Assembly (NCBI GenBank): GCA_016281815.1
Contig: JAEEJK010000017.1
Span: 18,462-82,461, forward strand
Direction: 5' to 3'
Source: Prevotella sp.
Lineage (GTDB): Bacteria; Bacteroidota; Bacteroidia; Bacteroidales; Bacteroidaceae
DNA: 64,000 nt
Shown: piece by piece, positions 45,646-55,182 of the stretch
How positions within the stretch are numbered: the stretch's first letter is position 1
How the letters are laid out: each line of letters opens with the position of its first letter
Translations under genes and position numbers: made by a program
The notes under the pieces: model-generated
The model's input: the letters and a program-made list of their open reading frames with translations, nothing else
What the model was told of the DNA's origin: nothing
The model's database searches: none

Positions 45646-46746
45646 TTATTTCTGAAATACACGGATGTAATCAACTTCCATTACTGCGGGCAGAGCACTC
45701 TCGTCGACGCCTTGTGAACCACCCCAGTCACCGCCCCAAGCGAGGTTGAAGATGACATAGAACGGGTCGTCGTAGGGCCAGTCGTCGCGTCCCAGACCAC
45801 GGTTGTCATAACTGAGTTGCACCTTGCCGTCGACGTAGGTCGTGATGTTCTTGCCTGTCCACAGCATGGCGTAGGTGTGGAACTCTCCCTCGGCACCCTC
45901 GCACTTCATCTCGTGGGTCACCTGGGTGTTGTTGCTATGTACGTGGGCATTGGCATGGAGGCTCGATGACACGTAGTCGGGATGGTAGCCTACCTCTTCC
46001 ATGATGTCGATCTCGCCGTCGGCGGGCCAGGAGCGGAAGTTCACGGGCATCATCCAGAAGGCGGGCCAGGTGCCCTTGCCTTTCGGCAGTTTGATGGATG
46101 CCTCGATATAACCGTATGTCCAACCTTGCTTGACTTTGGCATAGACGCGGCCGGAATAGATCTTGCCGTTCTCCTTGAGACAGGTGATGCGGAGTTTGCC
46201 GTTCTTCACCTCGGTGACGGCGGATCCGCCGGGAGTCAGGTGGTTGACATAGTTCTGCAGTTCATGGTTCACCCATCCTGAGTTCTTCACCTCATGGGTC
46301 CAGTCATTGGGATTGAGTTCTGTACCACTGTCAAACTCATCGTGCCACACCAGGTTGTAGCCCTCGGGGGCATAGTAGGATGCCTTGGCTGCGGCAGCCT
46401 GTGTCACGGCGATTTCCTTGCGGGCAGAACCTGACATCAGTTGGATGCTGCCTTTGCGCGGATTGGTGGTGGGATTGGCCTTCACGTTCACCTCGATGGT
46501 GCCGCTGGCTGACGTGGTGCCGCGGTTGGACACCTCGATCCAGTCTTCGTTTGAATAAGCACCCCATTCCTTGCCAGTGGTGCTCACGCTGATGGCAAAA
46601 GTGCCCCCGTCAGCGCCAGCCGAGAGACTCTCGGGCTGGCTGCTGATGGTCACCTGTGGTGCGGGTTTGTCGTTGTCATCGCCGCCACCGCAACTGGCAA
46701 AGGCTGCCGTTCCGATCATGGCGAGGAAGAAAAGATATTTTCGCAT
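45646..46746 (-). CDS. GH16 endo-beta-1,3-glucanase (laminarinase) lipoprotein with BACON domain
   Basis: A 366-residue lipoprotein with lipobox cysteine C19 followed by GGGDDND, consistent with surface export. A BACON domain (about 30-118), often a spacer or mucin/carbohydrate contact in Bacteroidota, precedes the GH16 domain (about 130-366). The catalytic motif is EIDIME (E245 nucleophile, E250 acid/base), and W-rich cleft segments (WPAFWMMP) match laminarinases. It starts one base after the SGBP stop. Confidence 0.93.
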   Translation of the reverse strand: MRKYLFFLAMIGTAAFASCGGGDDNDKPAPQVTISSQPESLSAGADGGTFAISVSTTGKEWGAYSNEDWIEVSNRGTTSASGTIEVNVKANPTTNPRKGSIQLMSGSARKEIAVTQAAAAKASYYAPEGYNLVWHDEFDSGTELNPNDWTHEVKNSGWVNHELQNYVNHLTPGGSAVTEVKNGKLRITCLKENGKIYSGRVYAKVKQGWTYGYIEASIKLPKGKGTWPAFWMMPVNFRSWPADGEIDIMEEVGYHPDYVSSSLHANAHVHSNNTQVTHEMKCEGAEGEFHTYAMLWTGKNITTYVDGKVQLSYDNRGLGRDDWPYDDPFYVIFNLAWGGDWGGSQGVDESALPAVMEVDYIRVFQK

Positions 46747-46747
46747 A

Positions 46748-49165
46748 TTATTCTGCTTTTACCAGGTAAATCTTGCTGATGGTGATGGTATTGCCGGCGG
46801 CGTTGCCTCCGAAGTCGAAGAAGAGGTTGAGTGCGGGTGCGTCGGCATTGGGCAGAGTGACACCTTCCTGCTTGAAGATGTAGGGCTCGCCGGCTGTCAG
46901 GGCTACGCGCGGTGCGAAGAAGAAGTTGTTGTCGTCACCGTTCTGTGTCAGTTTCACGGTCACGCCGGGATGGTCGTTGTCGCTCTCGAGCACACAGTAG
47001 AAGTTGTACTTGTTGCCCTGCTTGGCGGAGATGCTGGTGTCGAAGTGCATCTGTGCCATCCATTGGTCGGTGGTGGCCTGTGGCAGTGTGACGGAATAGA
47101 CATCACCGTCTTGCGAGAAGTCGGGATCAGCAATCTGGTTCCATCCTGGTGCGTACCAGAAGACGGGAGCAAGTTTGCTGTCATAGACGGCCTTCCAGAG
47201 GTTGTTGTCGGCCTTCCAGTCCCAGTCAATAGTGGATGTGCCGCCACCGCCGCCTTCGCTGTGCTTCTGCACGATGATGTCGCTCAGGTTGAGTTCGAAT
47301 CCTGCGGGACATCCGCCGAGGTCGATGAAGAGTTTGGCGGTGGAGAAGCCTGAGTCGGTGCCGCCCTTGGCGCACTTCACACCGATGAACTCAACGATGT
47401 TCTCGCCTGCCTCGAGGGCCAGTGAACCGTTGTAGATGAGGGTGTTGTCATCGTCGCTTTCGTCGCAGATCTTGAAGGTGTAGCGGCCGAGGTCTTGGCT
47501 GGCCACGAGTTTGGCACGGATGTCATAGAGTTGGCCGGGTTCGATGGCCATTGCCACGTTGTGGATGGAGTTCTGTGCCTGCCACTCTGAGACGGTGGCA
47601 TCGTTGGCGATGATGGTGTAGACACCGTCGGCGAAGGAGAACTGCGGGTCACCGATTTGGCTCCAACCGGCATCGGCCCACCAGAACTGCATCTCACCCA
47701 CCTTGTTGAAGCCTGCTCCGAGGTTGTCGGGGGAGTCGACGGCTACCCAGGTGACGGACGAGCCGGTGTCTTCCTTGGGCAGCACGGTGCCGTCGTCGTT
47801 GGCATGGTCCTTGAGCACGATGTTGCGGATGTTGACGATGGTGCCAGCCTGGCATCCTCCGAAGTCGAAGAAGAGGTTGACGCGCTCCATGTCGATGCCG
47901 GGCATGTCGCTCTTCCAGAAGATGTAGTCCTCACCTGCCTTGAGGTCAATGCGGTCGGTGAAGTAGAACACATTGTCATCGCCGTCCATGACGAGTTTGA
48001 CGGTGACACCGTTCAGGTCCTTGCTGGAGTTGAGGATGCAGGAGAAGTCATAGTTCTTGGCTGCAGAGGTGGAGATGTTGGTGGTCTTGAAGGCCATCTG
48101 TGCCTGCCACTGGTCGGTGGTGGCCTCGGGCAGTGTCACGGTGTAGTCATTGCCGCTGGCTTGGAAGTCGGGGTCGGCGATCTGGTTCCATCCTGGGGCA
48201 TACCAGAAGAACATGTTGTACTCGGCTTTCTTCCACATGTTGAAGTCGCTGTTGGCGTCGAAGCCCTCGAATCCCTTCTCCTCAGCCTTGCTGGTGAAGA
48301 TGAAGCGCCAGGAGATGCCGTCGGGCACATTCTCGTAGACGAGCACCATCTTGGAGGCGCTGAGGGTCTCGATGCGGAAGCGGGGTGCTTCATACTGGCG
48401 GTCGGCGCTGACGTAGGGGAAGAGGGTGTTGGCATCGAGCACGAGGTAGTCGACATCGATGAGTTGGCCCTCAGAGTCCGTCCACTTGCCGCGCTCGAAA
48501 TGCCAGCCGGTGGTCTGCTCCTGTGTCGGTGCGTCGAAGTCCTCTGCACCGGAGCCCCAGTGTGTGGTGCCCTTGTTGACATAGGTCATGCCGTCGGCAC
48601 CGGGATTGTAGGTAAAAGTGCCGCCTTTGTTGGTCTCTGCGGTGAAGGTGATGCGGTCGTCGTAGACACCGAAGGCCTTCTTCTCGTCGGGACCAGCCGA
48701 CCACCAGCCGGTACCGTCGCCGCCGAGAGGTCCGCATGCCAGGTGGGCTACCTCTTTGTTGTCGATACGCCACTCCTTGTCCTTGATGCGGTTGAAGAGA
48801 TTGGTGTAGTTCACCTTCGTCTCATTGAAGGTGAAGGTCTTGGTGATGCTGCCTTGGCTGATGCCGTTGCGGTTGCCAAGTTTCAGTTCGACGGGGTAGG
48901 TGCCGGCCTCGGCGTTGGCCCATCCCACCTCGCTGAGGGTGGAGTAGGTGGCATTGTTGATGATCCAGATAGGATAGACACCCTTGGTGCTGGGGAAGTG
49001 GAAGGTCACTTGGTTGACATCCTGGTCAACGTCTATGGTGAAGTCGATGCCGTCCATCGTGGGGAGTCCGTTGGGGTCGGCTCCCTCAAACTCATCGGGC
49101 GAGCAGGCGGTGAAGGTCAGTCCTGCCATCAGCACTCCTGCGATAAAATGATATATCTTGTTCAT
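46748..49165 (-). CDS. surface glycan-binding lipoprotein with three tandem CBM-like modules
   Basis: An 805-residue lipoprotein (C21; CSPDEFEG, surface-signal-like). An N-terminal region of about 300 residues is followed by three copies of a beta-sandwich module beginning at W326 (WNQIADPDF), W501 (WSQIGDPQF) and W675 (WNQIADPDF), spaced about 175 residues. Each module has a TTDQWQAQ-type strand and ends in an FFDFGG-type strand, resembling CBM4/9-like modules. It probably binds beta-1,3-glucan at the cell surface beside SusCD. Confidence 0.85.
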   Translation of the reverse strand: MNKIYHFIAGVLMAGLTFTACSPDEFEGADPNGLPTMDGIDFTIDVDQDVNQVTFHFPSTKGVYPIWIINNATYSTLSEVGWANAEAGTYPVELKLGNRNGISQGSITKTFTFNETKVNYTNLFNRIKDKEWRIDNKEVAHLACGPLGGDGTGWWSAGPDEKKAFGVYDDRITFTAETNKGGTFTYNPGADGMTYVNKGTTHWGSGAEDFDAPTQEQTTGWHFERGKWTDSEGQLIDVDYLVLDANTLFPYVSADRQYEAPRFRIETLSASKMVLVYENVPDGISWRFIFTSKAEEKGFEGFDANSDFNMWKKAEYNMFFWYAPGWNQIADPDFQASGNDYTVTLPEATTDQWQAQMAFKTTNISTSAAKNYDFSCILNSSKDLNGVTVKLVMDGDDNVFYFTDRIDLKAGEDYIFWKSDMPGIDMERVNLFFDFGGCQAGTIVNIRNIVLKDHANDDGTVLPKEDTGSSVTWVAVDSPDNLGAGFNKVGEMQFWWADAGWSQIGDPQFSFADGVYTIIANDATVSEWQAQNSIHNVAMAIEPGQLYDIRAKLVASQDLGRYTFKICDESDDDNTLIYNGSLALEAGENIVEFIGVKCAKGGTDSGFSTAKLFIDLGGCPAGFELNLSDIIVQKHSEGGGGGTSTIDWDWKADNNLWKAVYDSKLAPVFWYAPGWNQIADPDFSQDGDVYSVTLPQATTDQWMAQMHFDTSISAKQGNKYNFYCVLESDNDHPGVTVKLTQNGDDNNFFFAPRVALTAGEPYIFKQEGVTLPNADAPALNLFFDFGGNAAGNTITISKIYLVKAE

Positions 49166-49195
49166 AATGAATATCTGTATATGGTGTGTGTGGGA

Positions 49196-50743
49196 TTAAT
49201 AAGCGTTTTGTACCAAAGTGGGGTCGGCATCAAGTTCTGACTGTGCCAGCGGGATGTGTTTCTTGCTGGGTGACCAGGTATTGGTGCGGTAGCCGTATTT
49301 GTCGGGTACGAGCATGGTGGTGGCCTTCTGGGTGGCTCCGGGGATGCCCTCGGCACGGACAAGGTCGAAGTAGCGCTTGCCCTCGCCGCAGAATTCCATG
49401 TGACGCTCGGTCAGGATGTCGTCGATGCTGACGCTGGTCAGGTCTTGCAGACCGGCGCGTTCGCGAACCTGATTGACATAGCCTGCTGCCTCTGATGCAC
49501 TGCCGCCTGTCTGCAGCAGGAGTTCTGCTGCGTTGAGCAGGGTCTCGGCATAGCGGTAGACGCGCTTGTTGTTGTTGTAGTTCAGGTTGTGTGAAGGACC
49601 GGCATCGTTGCAGTTGGCGAGTTTGGGACGGTATTTCTTCAGCCACATGTGGGTGTCTTGATAGCGCTCGGTGTAGGTGGTGCCTCGCACGTCCCAGCAG
49701 GTGGCGTCGCGGCGGAGGTCACCCTCTGCGAACATCTCGTAGGTCTCGAGGCGCATGGGCAGGAATCCCCATCCGTCCATTCCGCTCCACTCGTCATCGG
49801 AGAAACCGTTGGGGGAGATGAGTGTGGGGAGGACGCTGCCACCTGCGTTCAGGGCTGCGACGCCCCAGTCGCGCTGTGCCTGGTCGTCATTGTAGTTGAT
49901 CTCAAAGATGCTTTCTTTGCTCCACTCTCCGCTCTCTTCCCAGATATTGGCGTAACTGGGGTTGAGGGCATACTCGCTGTTGGCGATGATTTCCTTCATG
50001 TAATTCAATGCCTGCGGGAAGCGTGCGTTGTCGTTCTGGTACATCACCATCTCGGCGTAGAGCATGTAGGCGAAGGCCTGACTGACACGTCCTGACTCAG
50101 CGGCGGGCCAGCGCATGGGGAGCACCTTGGAGGCGATGATGGCCTCGAGTTCAGGCAGCAACTGTGCGTAGATCTCGTCGGCTTTCAACTGCGGGGCGGT
50201 GTAGGGCAACGAGAGGTTCTCAAGGTAGAAGGGCACGTTGCCATAGTAGTGCCACAGGATGTTGTAGTAATACACGCGGAGCAGACGGGCCTGGATCTCC
50301 ATCTTGGTGATGAAGTCATCACTGACCTTGCCCTTGTTCCATTCGGCGTACTTGATGGCGTCGTTGCAGCGCTTGATACCGCTGTAGAAGTCGCCCCAGA
50401 GGGTGGCGAGGGTGTTGTTGCCGTCTGCAGCGAAATTGAACAGGCGGTGCCAGTGTTGGTTGTCGGTGTTGTCAGCACCGCCCACCCAGAAGTCGTCGCC
50501 CATGATCTCGGCATCGACGGTGAGGTCGTTGTAGGCAGCGTTGTCCCAATCGGGCCAGTGCAGGGGTGCGTAGGCGGAGGTGAGGGCTTCGTTGAGGGTC
50601 TCCTCGGTGGTGTAGTATTCCTCGAGGGGTTCACCCGTCGGGTTCTTGACTTCCAGGAAGTCGTCGCTGCAGGCGGTGAGTGCTGTGGCGATGCCGCAAC
50701 TCATAAGTCCTGCGCAGAATATGTTGAATATATTGGTCTTCAT
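49196..50743 (-). CDS. susD: SusD/RagB-family glycan-binding lipoprotein
   Basis: A 515-residue SusD-like protein. Lipobox cysteine C25 (LTACSDDFLEVKNP) is followed by the acidic residues of the Bacteroidota surface-lipoprotein signal. The TPR-like helical N-terminal half and the C-terminal RHMEFCGEGKRYFDLVR block are diagnostic. It caps the SusC barrel to capture glycan. It lies directly downstream of susC; the gap is filled by TTCAATY heptads. Confidence 0.95.
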   Translation of the reverse strand: MKTNIFNIFCAGLMSCGIATALTACSDDFLEVKNPTGEPLEEYYTTEETLNEALTSAYAPLHWPDWDNAAYNDLTVDAEIMGDDFWVGGADNTDNQHWHRLFNFAADGNNTLATLWGDFYSGIKRCNDAIKYAEWNKGKVSDDFITKMEIQARLLRVYYYNILWHYYGNVPFYLENLSLPYTAPQLKADEIYAQLLPELEAIIASKVLPMRWPAAESGRVSQAFAYMLYAEMVMYQNDNARFPQALNYMKEIIANSEYALNPSYANIWEESGEWSKESIFEINYNDDQAQRDWGVAALNAGGSVLPTLISPNGFSDDEWSGMDGWGFLPMRLETYEMFAEGDLRRDATCWDVRGTTYTERYQDTHMWLKKYRPKLANCNDAGPSHNLNYNNNKRVYRYAETLLNAAELLLQTGGSASEAAGYVNQVRERAGLQDLTSVSIDDILTERHMEFCGEGKRYFDLVRAEGIPGATQKATTMLVPDKYGYRTNTWSPSKKHIPLAQSELDADPTLVQNAY

Positions 50744-50761
50744 AATGTTAATATTTTGTCA

Positions 50762-50836
50762 ATTATAATCTTCAATTTTCAATCTTCAATTTTCAATCTA
50801 AATTTTCAATTTTCAATCTTCAATTTTCAATTATAA
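50762..50836 (-). repeat. TTCAATY heptad array between susC and susD
   Basis: About ten imperfect 7-mers (CAATTTT / CAATCTT) fill nearly the whole 87-base gap between susC and susD, from the susC stop to about 20 bases before the susD start. Same family at 55150 and 63069. Confidence 0.85.
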
Positions 50837-53800
50837 TGAAATGTTGAATCCGACGGTGTAGGTGCGTGCTTGCGGATAGACACCGTAGTCGACACCGAGG
50901 TTGGTGGCTCCGGAACCGATTTCTGGGTCGTAGCCCCAGTACTTGGTCCAGGTGACGAGGTTCTCGGCGCGTGCATAGAGGCGCAGACGACTGATGCGGA
51001 TCTTGCTGGTCAGGCTGCGGGGGAGGGTATAACCCAGGGTGATGTTCTTCAGGCGGAGGTAACTGCCGTCCTGGATATACATGTCGCTGCACACCCAGTT
51101 CTTGGAGTCGCCGAGGGTAGGCACGGTGTTGCTGGTGCCCTCACCGGTCCAGCGCTGGAGCACCCAGGTGGGGAAGTTGGCGGAAGCGATGTCCTGACGG
51201 AAGGTGGCGTCGAAAACGTCGGCTCCTTTAACACCTTGGAAGAAGACGGTGAAGTCGAATCCTTTCCATTCTGCCTCGAAGTTGAGACCGAAGGTCCAGT
51301 CGGGCACGCCATTGCCGATGTTGGTGCGGTCGTCGGAGGTGATGCGTCCGTCACCGTTGGTATCTACGAAGCGGAAGTCACCGGGTTTTGCATCGGGCAT
51401 GATGGGTGCGCCCTGTGCATTGGTGTATGCCTGCACCTCTGCCGTGTTCTGGAAGATGCCGTTGGTCTTGTAGCCATAGAAGAAGGGGAAGGGCTGTCCG
51501 TTCTCTGCGCGTGTACCGCCGTCGGAGAACTGGCTGATGCCGAAGTTGAGGAAGCCGGTGTCGTTGCCGAGGTTCTTCAGTTCGTTCTTGAGATAGGAGG
51601 CATTGCCCTTGATGGCGAAGTGGGCATCGGAGATGTTCCACTTGTAGCCCAGTTCAAACTCCAGACCGCTGTTCTTCATGTCACCCACGTTGCCATAAGG
51701 ACGGGCCTCACCGACGTAACTCGGGATGGGCATCTCGATGATCATGCCGTTGGTCTTCTTGATGTAGTAGTCGACACTGAAGGTCAGTTTGTTGCTCCAC
51801 AGTCCGAGGTCGAGGCCGATGTCGGTCTGCTCGCTCTCCTCCCATTTCAGGTCCTCGTTGGCGAGGCGGTTGGCCTTGGAACCATAGATCATGGCAGCGG
51901 TCTGTCCGAAGTAGTAGTTGCTGCTGGCACCGAGCGATGTCAATGTGGTGTAGTTGAAGTCGCCGATGTTGTCGTTACCGTTCTTACCCCAACTGGCGCG
52001 GAGTTTCAGGTTGTTGAGCCAGTGGCGGTTGCTTTCCATGAAGTGTTCGTTCATGATGTTCCATCCCACGGAGAAGGAGGGGAACGTACCGTATTTGTTG
52101 TTGGCACCGAAGCGGCTGCTGCCGTCGCGGCGGATGGTGCCCTGGAACATGTAGCGCTCGTCGTAGTTGTAACTGAGTCGTGCGAAGAGGGATGACAGGT
52201 GGTGCTCTGTATAGGGTTGGCCCCATGCGCCCACCAGACTCTTGGCACCCGTTATCTTGCCATCAGCGTCGGTTGACAGTTCAAGGTCGCCGCCGGTGGT
52301 GTAGTTGATGCTGGGTTTGTTGATGTTCACCAGGTTCCAGTGTGAGGCGCCAATCTCATCACCTTTACTCTTGAGGGCACTCTGTCCGAGCACCACACCG
52401 ATGCTGTGCTTGCCAAAGGTCTTGTCGTAGGTGATGGTGTTCTCTATCTGCCAGGTGGTGCTGTTGCACTTGTTGGAGGTGGCTGAGGTGTGGTCGGCGT
52501 TGTTGTTGCCTGAGAGGTAGTATTTCTGCTTCACGGCGGAGTCATAGCCCCAGAACGACATCTCGGCACTGTAGGTGAAGTGGTATTTGAGTTCGTCCCA
52601 CAACTGCAGGTCGAGAGAGAACTTGGGCATGAACTTATGGCTCCAGTTCTTGCTGGGGTTGCCCTGCATCATGGCGACGGGGTTGTTCTGCTCGTTGTAA
52701 CTGCCGATGAAGTTGGGGATGGTATAGGGGTCGCCGTTCTCGTCTTTATAGAGGTCGTAGGCATAGTAGCGGTCGATCTGCTGCTGGCCGATACGGGGAC
52801 GGTTGTAGTCGGGCAGTCCGTCGTCCCCCAGTTCGTAGCCGCTTCTGAGTGTGACTGGCAGGGTGGGAGCGAGGTAGAGGGCCGAACCGATGGGAGCGCC
52901 CCATGTGCTGTTGGGGTCGAAGCCAGTGCTATGCACACGCATGTAGGATATGTTGGCACCGAGTTCGAGTTTGTTGAGGAAGTTGCGATCCTTGGAATCG
53001 TCGATGAGGGTGTATTGGTTGTTGGAGCGGATGGTCAGACGGTCATAGTTGGACTGGTTGAAGTCACCGCCTACGATACCTTTCTGTGTAAAGTAACCTA
53101 AAGAAAGGTAGTAATTCATCTTCTCCGAGGCTCCGCTGATGCTCACGTCGTGTTGCACGATAGGCATGTTTTCATTGAACATGATGTCCTGCCAGTCGGT
53201 GCCGAAACCTACAACCTTGTCGCCGTTGGCATCGGTCAGGTTATAGGGATCATTGTAGAGGGGTGCAAGCCCGTTCTGCAGGCGGCGCTCGTTCTGCAGG
53301 ATGGCGTAGTCGGTGGCACCGGTCACGTCGCGCAACTTCCACGCATTCTGCCAACCGTAGGAGAAGTTGTAGTTGATGCTGGCTTTGCCCATCTTACCTT
53401 TCTTCGTGGTGACGAGGATGACACCGTTGGCGGCACGTGCTCCGTAGATAGCGCCTGAGGCGGCGTCCTTCAGCACCTCGATACTCTCGATGTCACCGGG
53501 GTTGACACATTCCATGCCGTACTGGTCGGTGGGCATGCCGTCGATGATGTAGAGGGGGTTGGAGTCGTTGATGGTGCCGATACCGCGGATGCGGATCATG
53601 GACATCGAACCAGGCTGACCTGAGGAGGAGGTGACGTTGATACCGGCGGCCAGTCCCTTGAGGGCATCCTCGGCACGCAGACGGGTCTTTCCGTCGAGGT
53701 CATCGGCGCTCACCTTGGCGATGGCGGCGGTCACGACACTTTTCTTCTGAACGCCGTAACCGATGACCACCACGTTGTCAAGCAACTGAGAGTCTTCTTT

Positions 53801-54079
53801 CAGGGTGATGCGCATCGAGGGGGCGGCTTGCACCTCCACATTGCTATACCCTACGTATGATACCACGAGGGTGGCTCCTGGCTCCACTGACACGGTGAAG
53901 TTGCCGTCGAAATCAGTGACGGCACCGTTGGAAGTGCCTTTCTCTACGACGGAGGCTCCGATGACCGGCAGTCCCTCCTCGTCAAAAACCGTGCCCGAGA
54001 AATGCTGTTTCTGGGCAAACGCCGTTATTGACACCACGATGGATGCCAGCAACGTGAGTAGAATTCTTGCTCTTTTCAT
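50831..54079 (-). CDS. susC: SusC/RagA-family TonB-dependent outer-membrane transporter
   Basis: A 1082-residue TonB-linked transporter: signal peptide (1-22), carboxypeptidase-regulatory-like domain (GTVFDEEGLPVIGASVV), TonB-box-like VVIGYGVQKKS, plug domain with the SusC-family IRGIGTINDSNPLYIIDG segment, and a barrel ending FNISL. No N-terminal STN domain, so no direct anti-sigma signalling is expected. It is the first gene of the glucan locus and imports beta-glucan oligosaccharides with SusD. Confidence 0.95.
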   Translation of the reverse strand: MKRARILLTLLASIVVSITAFAQKQHFSGTVFDEEGLPVIGASVVEKGTSNGAVTDFDGNFTVSVEPGATLVVSYVGYSNVEVQAAPSMRITLKEDSQLLDNVVVIGYGVQKKSVVTAAIAKVSADDLDGKTRLRAEDALKGLAAGINVTSSSGQPGSMSMIRIRGIGTINDSNPLYIIDGMPTDQYGMECVNPGDIESIEVLKDAASGAIYGARAANGVILVTTKKGKMGKASINYNFSYGWQNAWKLRDVTGATDYAILQNERRLQNGLAPLYNDPYNLTDANGDKVVGFGTDWQDIMFNENMPIVQHDVSISGASEKMNYYLSLGYFTQKGIVGGDFNQSNYDRLTIRSNNQYTLIDDSKDRNFLNKLELGANISYMRVHSTGFDPNSTWGAPIGSALYLAPTLPVTLRSGYELGDDGLPDYNRPRIGQQQIDRYYAYDLYKDENGDPYTIPNFIGSYNEQNNPVAMMQGNPSKNWSHKFMPKFSLDLQLWDELKYHFTYSAEMSFWGYDSAVKQKYYLSGNNNADHTSATSNKCNSTTWQIENTITYDKTFGKHSIGVVLGQSALKSKGDEIGASHWNLVNINKPSINYTTGGDLELSTDADGKITGAKSLVGAWGQPYTEHHLSSLFARLSYNYDERYMFQGTIRRDGSSRFGANNKYGTFPSFSVGWNIMNEHFMESNRHWLNNLKLRASWGKNGNDNIGDFNYTTLTSLGASSNYYFGQTAAMIYGSKANRLANEDLKWEESEQTDIGLDLGLWSNKLTFSVDYYIKKTNGMIIEMPIPSYVGEARPYGNVGDMKNSGLEFELGYKWNISDAHFAIKGNASYLKNELKNLGNDTGFLNFGISQFSDGGTRAENGQPFPFFYGYKTNGIFQNTAEVQAYTNAQGAPIMPDAKPGDFRFVDTNGDGRITSDDRTNIGNGVPDWTFGLNFEAEWKGFDFTVFFQGVKGADVFDATFRQDIASANFPTWVLQRWTGEGTSNTVPTLGDSKNWVCSDMYIQDGSYLRLKNITLGYTLPRSLTSKIRISRLRLYARAENLVTWTKYWGYDPEIGSGATNLGVDYGVYPQARTYTVGFNISL

Positions 54080-54180
54080 TACAGTGATTTTAAGATAATT
54101 GTATAGGTTATTTCGTTCTCTTGGATAAGTAGATTGACTTGCCGAGTGTCAAAAATGACAATTTAGGTCGGTTTCTGCGG

Positions 54181-54211
54181 CAAAGGTAGAAATTATAATA
54201 ATACGCATCAA
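54181..54211 (-). promoter_or_regulatory. promoter of the susC operon
   Basis: On the minus strand TTG (54211-54209), about 20 bases, then TACCTTTG (54188-54181). The leader would be about 95 bases. The AT-rich 54212-54345 region upstream holds no gene. Confidence 0.55.
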
Positions 54212-54321
54212 TAGAATCAAAGAAAAAAGTGGATTCTAAAAAAGAGCAAATATAAACTAAATAGTTGATAAACAATATAATATGCTATTTATAAAATTTT
54301 TAAAAAGTGGATATAATATAG

Positions 54322-54340
54322 ATTTTCCAAACTGGAAAAT
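54322..54340. promoter_or_regulatory. ATTTTCCA/TGGAAAAT dyad upstream of susC
   Basis: Perfect 8-bp arms (54322-54329 and 54333-54340), 3-base loop, 110 bases upstream of the susC -33. The TTTTCCA half-site also recurs upstream of the regulator at 58225. Confidence 0.35.
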
Positions 54341-54396
54341 TGGGAGGAAAACAGTGTTTTTATGGTGTGTTTTTTACACTTAAGAGGCCTTTTCAG

Positions 54397-54437
54397 ACAA
54401 TCTCAAATCTCAAATCTCGAACATCAAACCTCAAACC
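54397..54437 (-). repeat. CTCAAAT / CTCAAAC heptad array
   Basis: About five imperfect 7-mers spanning the 3' end of the hemolysin-III gene; the last codons lie in the array. Confidence 0.7.
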
Positions 54438-55074
54438 TGATCAGCATGTCCCAGACAGCCACGATGTGGCAGATGGAACCGGCAAGGACGAAGAAATGGA
54501 AGACACTGTGCATGTATCTTCTCTTATTGAAACTATAGAAGACGGCTCCCGTGATGTAGCACACGCCCTCGGCGATGATCCAGATGACGGCAGCCGTACT
54601 CACGTTGTCAAGAAGGGGTTTGAATGCCACGAGCACGCTCAGGCCCATGGCAACGAAGCAGATGGTCTCGAGGTGGCTGTGTTCCTTGAGGTGGATAAAA
54701 CTGGTAATGGTGCCGGCGATGGCGCAGGTCCAGACGAAGATGAAGAGTCCCCAACCCCAGAACCCGTCGCCGCGCAGGGCAACGAGCGTGATGGGGGAGT
54801 AGGAACCGGCGATGTGCCAGTAGATGGCGGCATGGTCCCACTTTCTCATGCGCTCTTTCCATTTGCTTGCCTGGGGCAGAGCGTGGTAGACGGTGGAGGT
54901 GATGTAGGAGCCCATCATGCCGATGAGGTAGAGGATGACGCCGGCACGTGCCCATCCGTATCCCTTTCCAGCGCAGATGACGAGGAAGATGACACCTACC
55001 ACGCCGCCGAGCACAATGCCGGCGGCGTGCGACCAGGTGTTGATATGTTCTTCTTTCCGGGTGTAGTCAATCAT
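54424..55074 (-). CDS. hemolysin III / YqfA (PAQR-like) family membrane protein
   Basis: A 216-residue seven-span membrane protein. The family histidines and acidic residues are visible: N-terminal EEHINTWSHAAG, STVYHALP (Ser/His), and KWDHAAIYWHIAGSYSP. A C-terminal FHFFVLAGSICH completes the putative zinc site. PAQR-like hydrolases are implicated in membrane lipid homeostasis; a haemolysin role is historical. It is monocistronic or downstream of rnr on the same strand (108-base gap with heptads). Confidence 0.9.
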   Translation of the reverse strand: MIDYTRKEEHINTWSHAAGIVLGGVVGVIFLVICAGKGYGWARAGVILYLIGMMGSYITSTVYHALPQASKWKERMRKWDHAAIYWHIAGSYSPITLVALRGDGFWGWGLFIFVWTCAIAGTITSFIHLKEHSHLETICFVAMGLSVLVAFKPLLDNVSTAAVIWIIAEGVCYITGAVFYSFNKRRYMHSVFHFFVLAGSICHIVAVWDMLIRFEV

Positions 55075-55149
55075 CTTTTTATTTGGCTCTCAAAGCAATC
55101 AAGTTACTTGAATTGCTGAGGTGCAGCCGATATTCAAGGCTTTGCCTTA

Positions 55150-55181
55150 ATTTTCAATCTTCAATCTTCAATTTTCAATTT
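55150..55181 (-). repeat. TTCAATY heptad array after rnr
   Basis: Four 7-mers (CAATCTT, CAATTTT) stop two bases before the rnr stop codon. Confidence 0.8.
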
Positions 55182-55182
55182 T

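Noticed and set aside
47657..49240. A 527-codon open frame on the plus strand opposite the surface glycan-binding lipoprotein gene
   Set aside because: It mirrors the codon pattern of the real gene, is Val/Gly/Asp-rich without domains, and the minus strand carries a lipoprotein signal and repeat modules.
50870..52195. A 441-codon plus-strand frame opposite susC
   Set aside because: Shadow of the SusC coding sequence; no domain or start signal.
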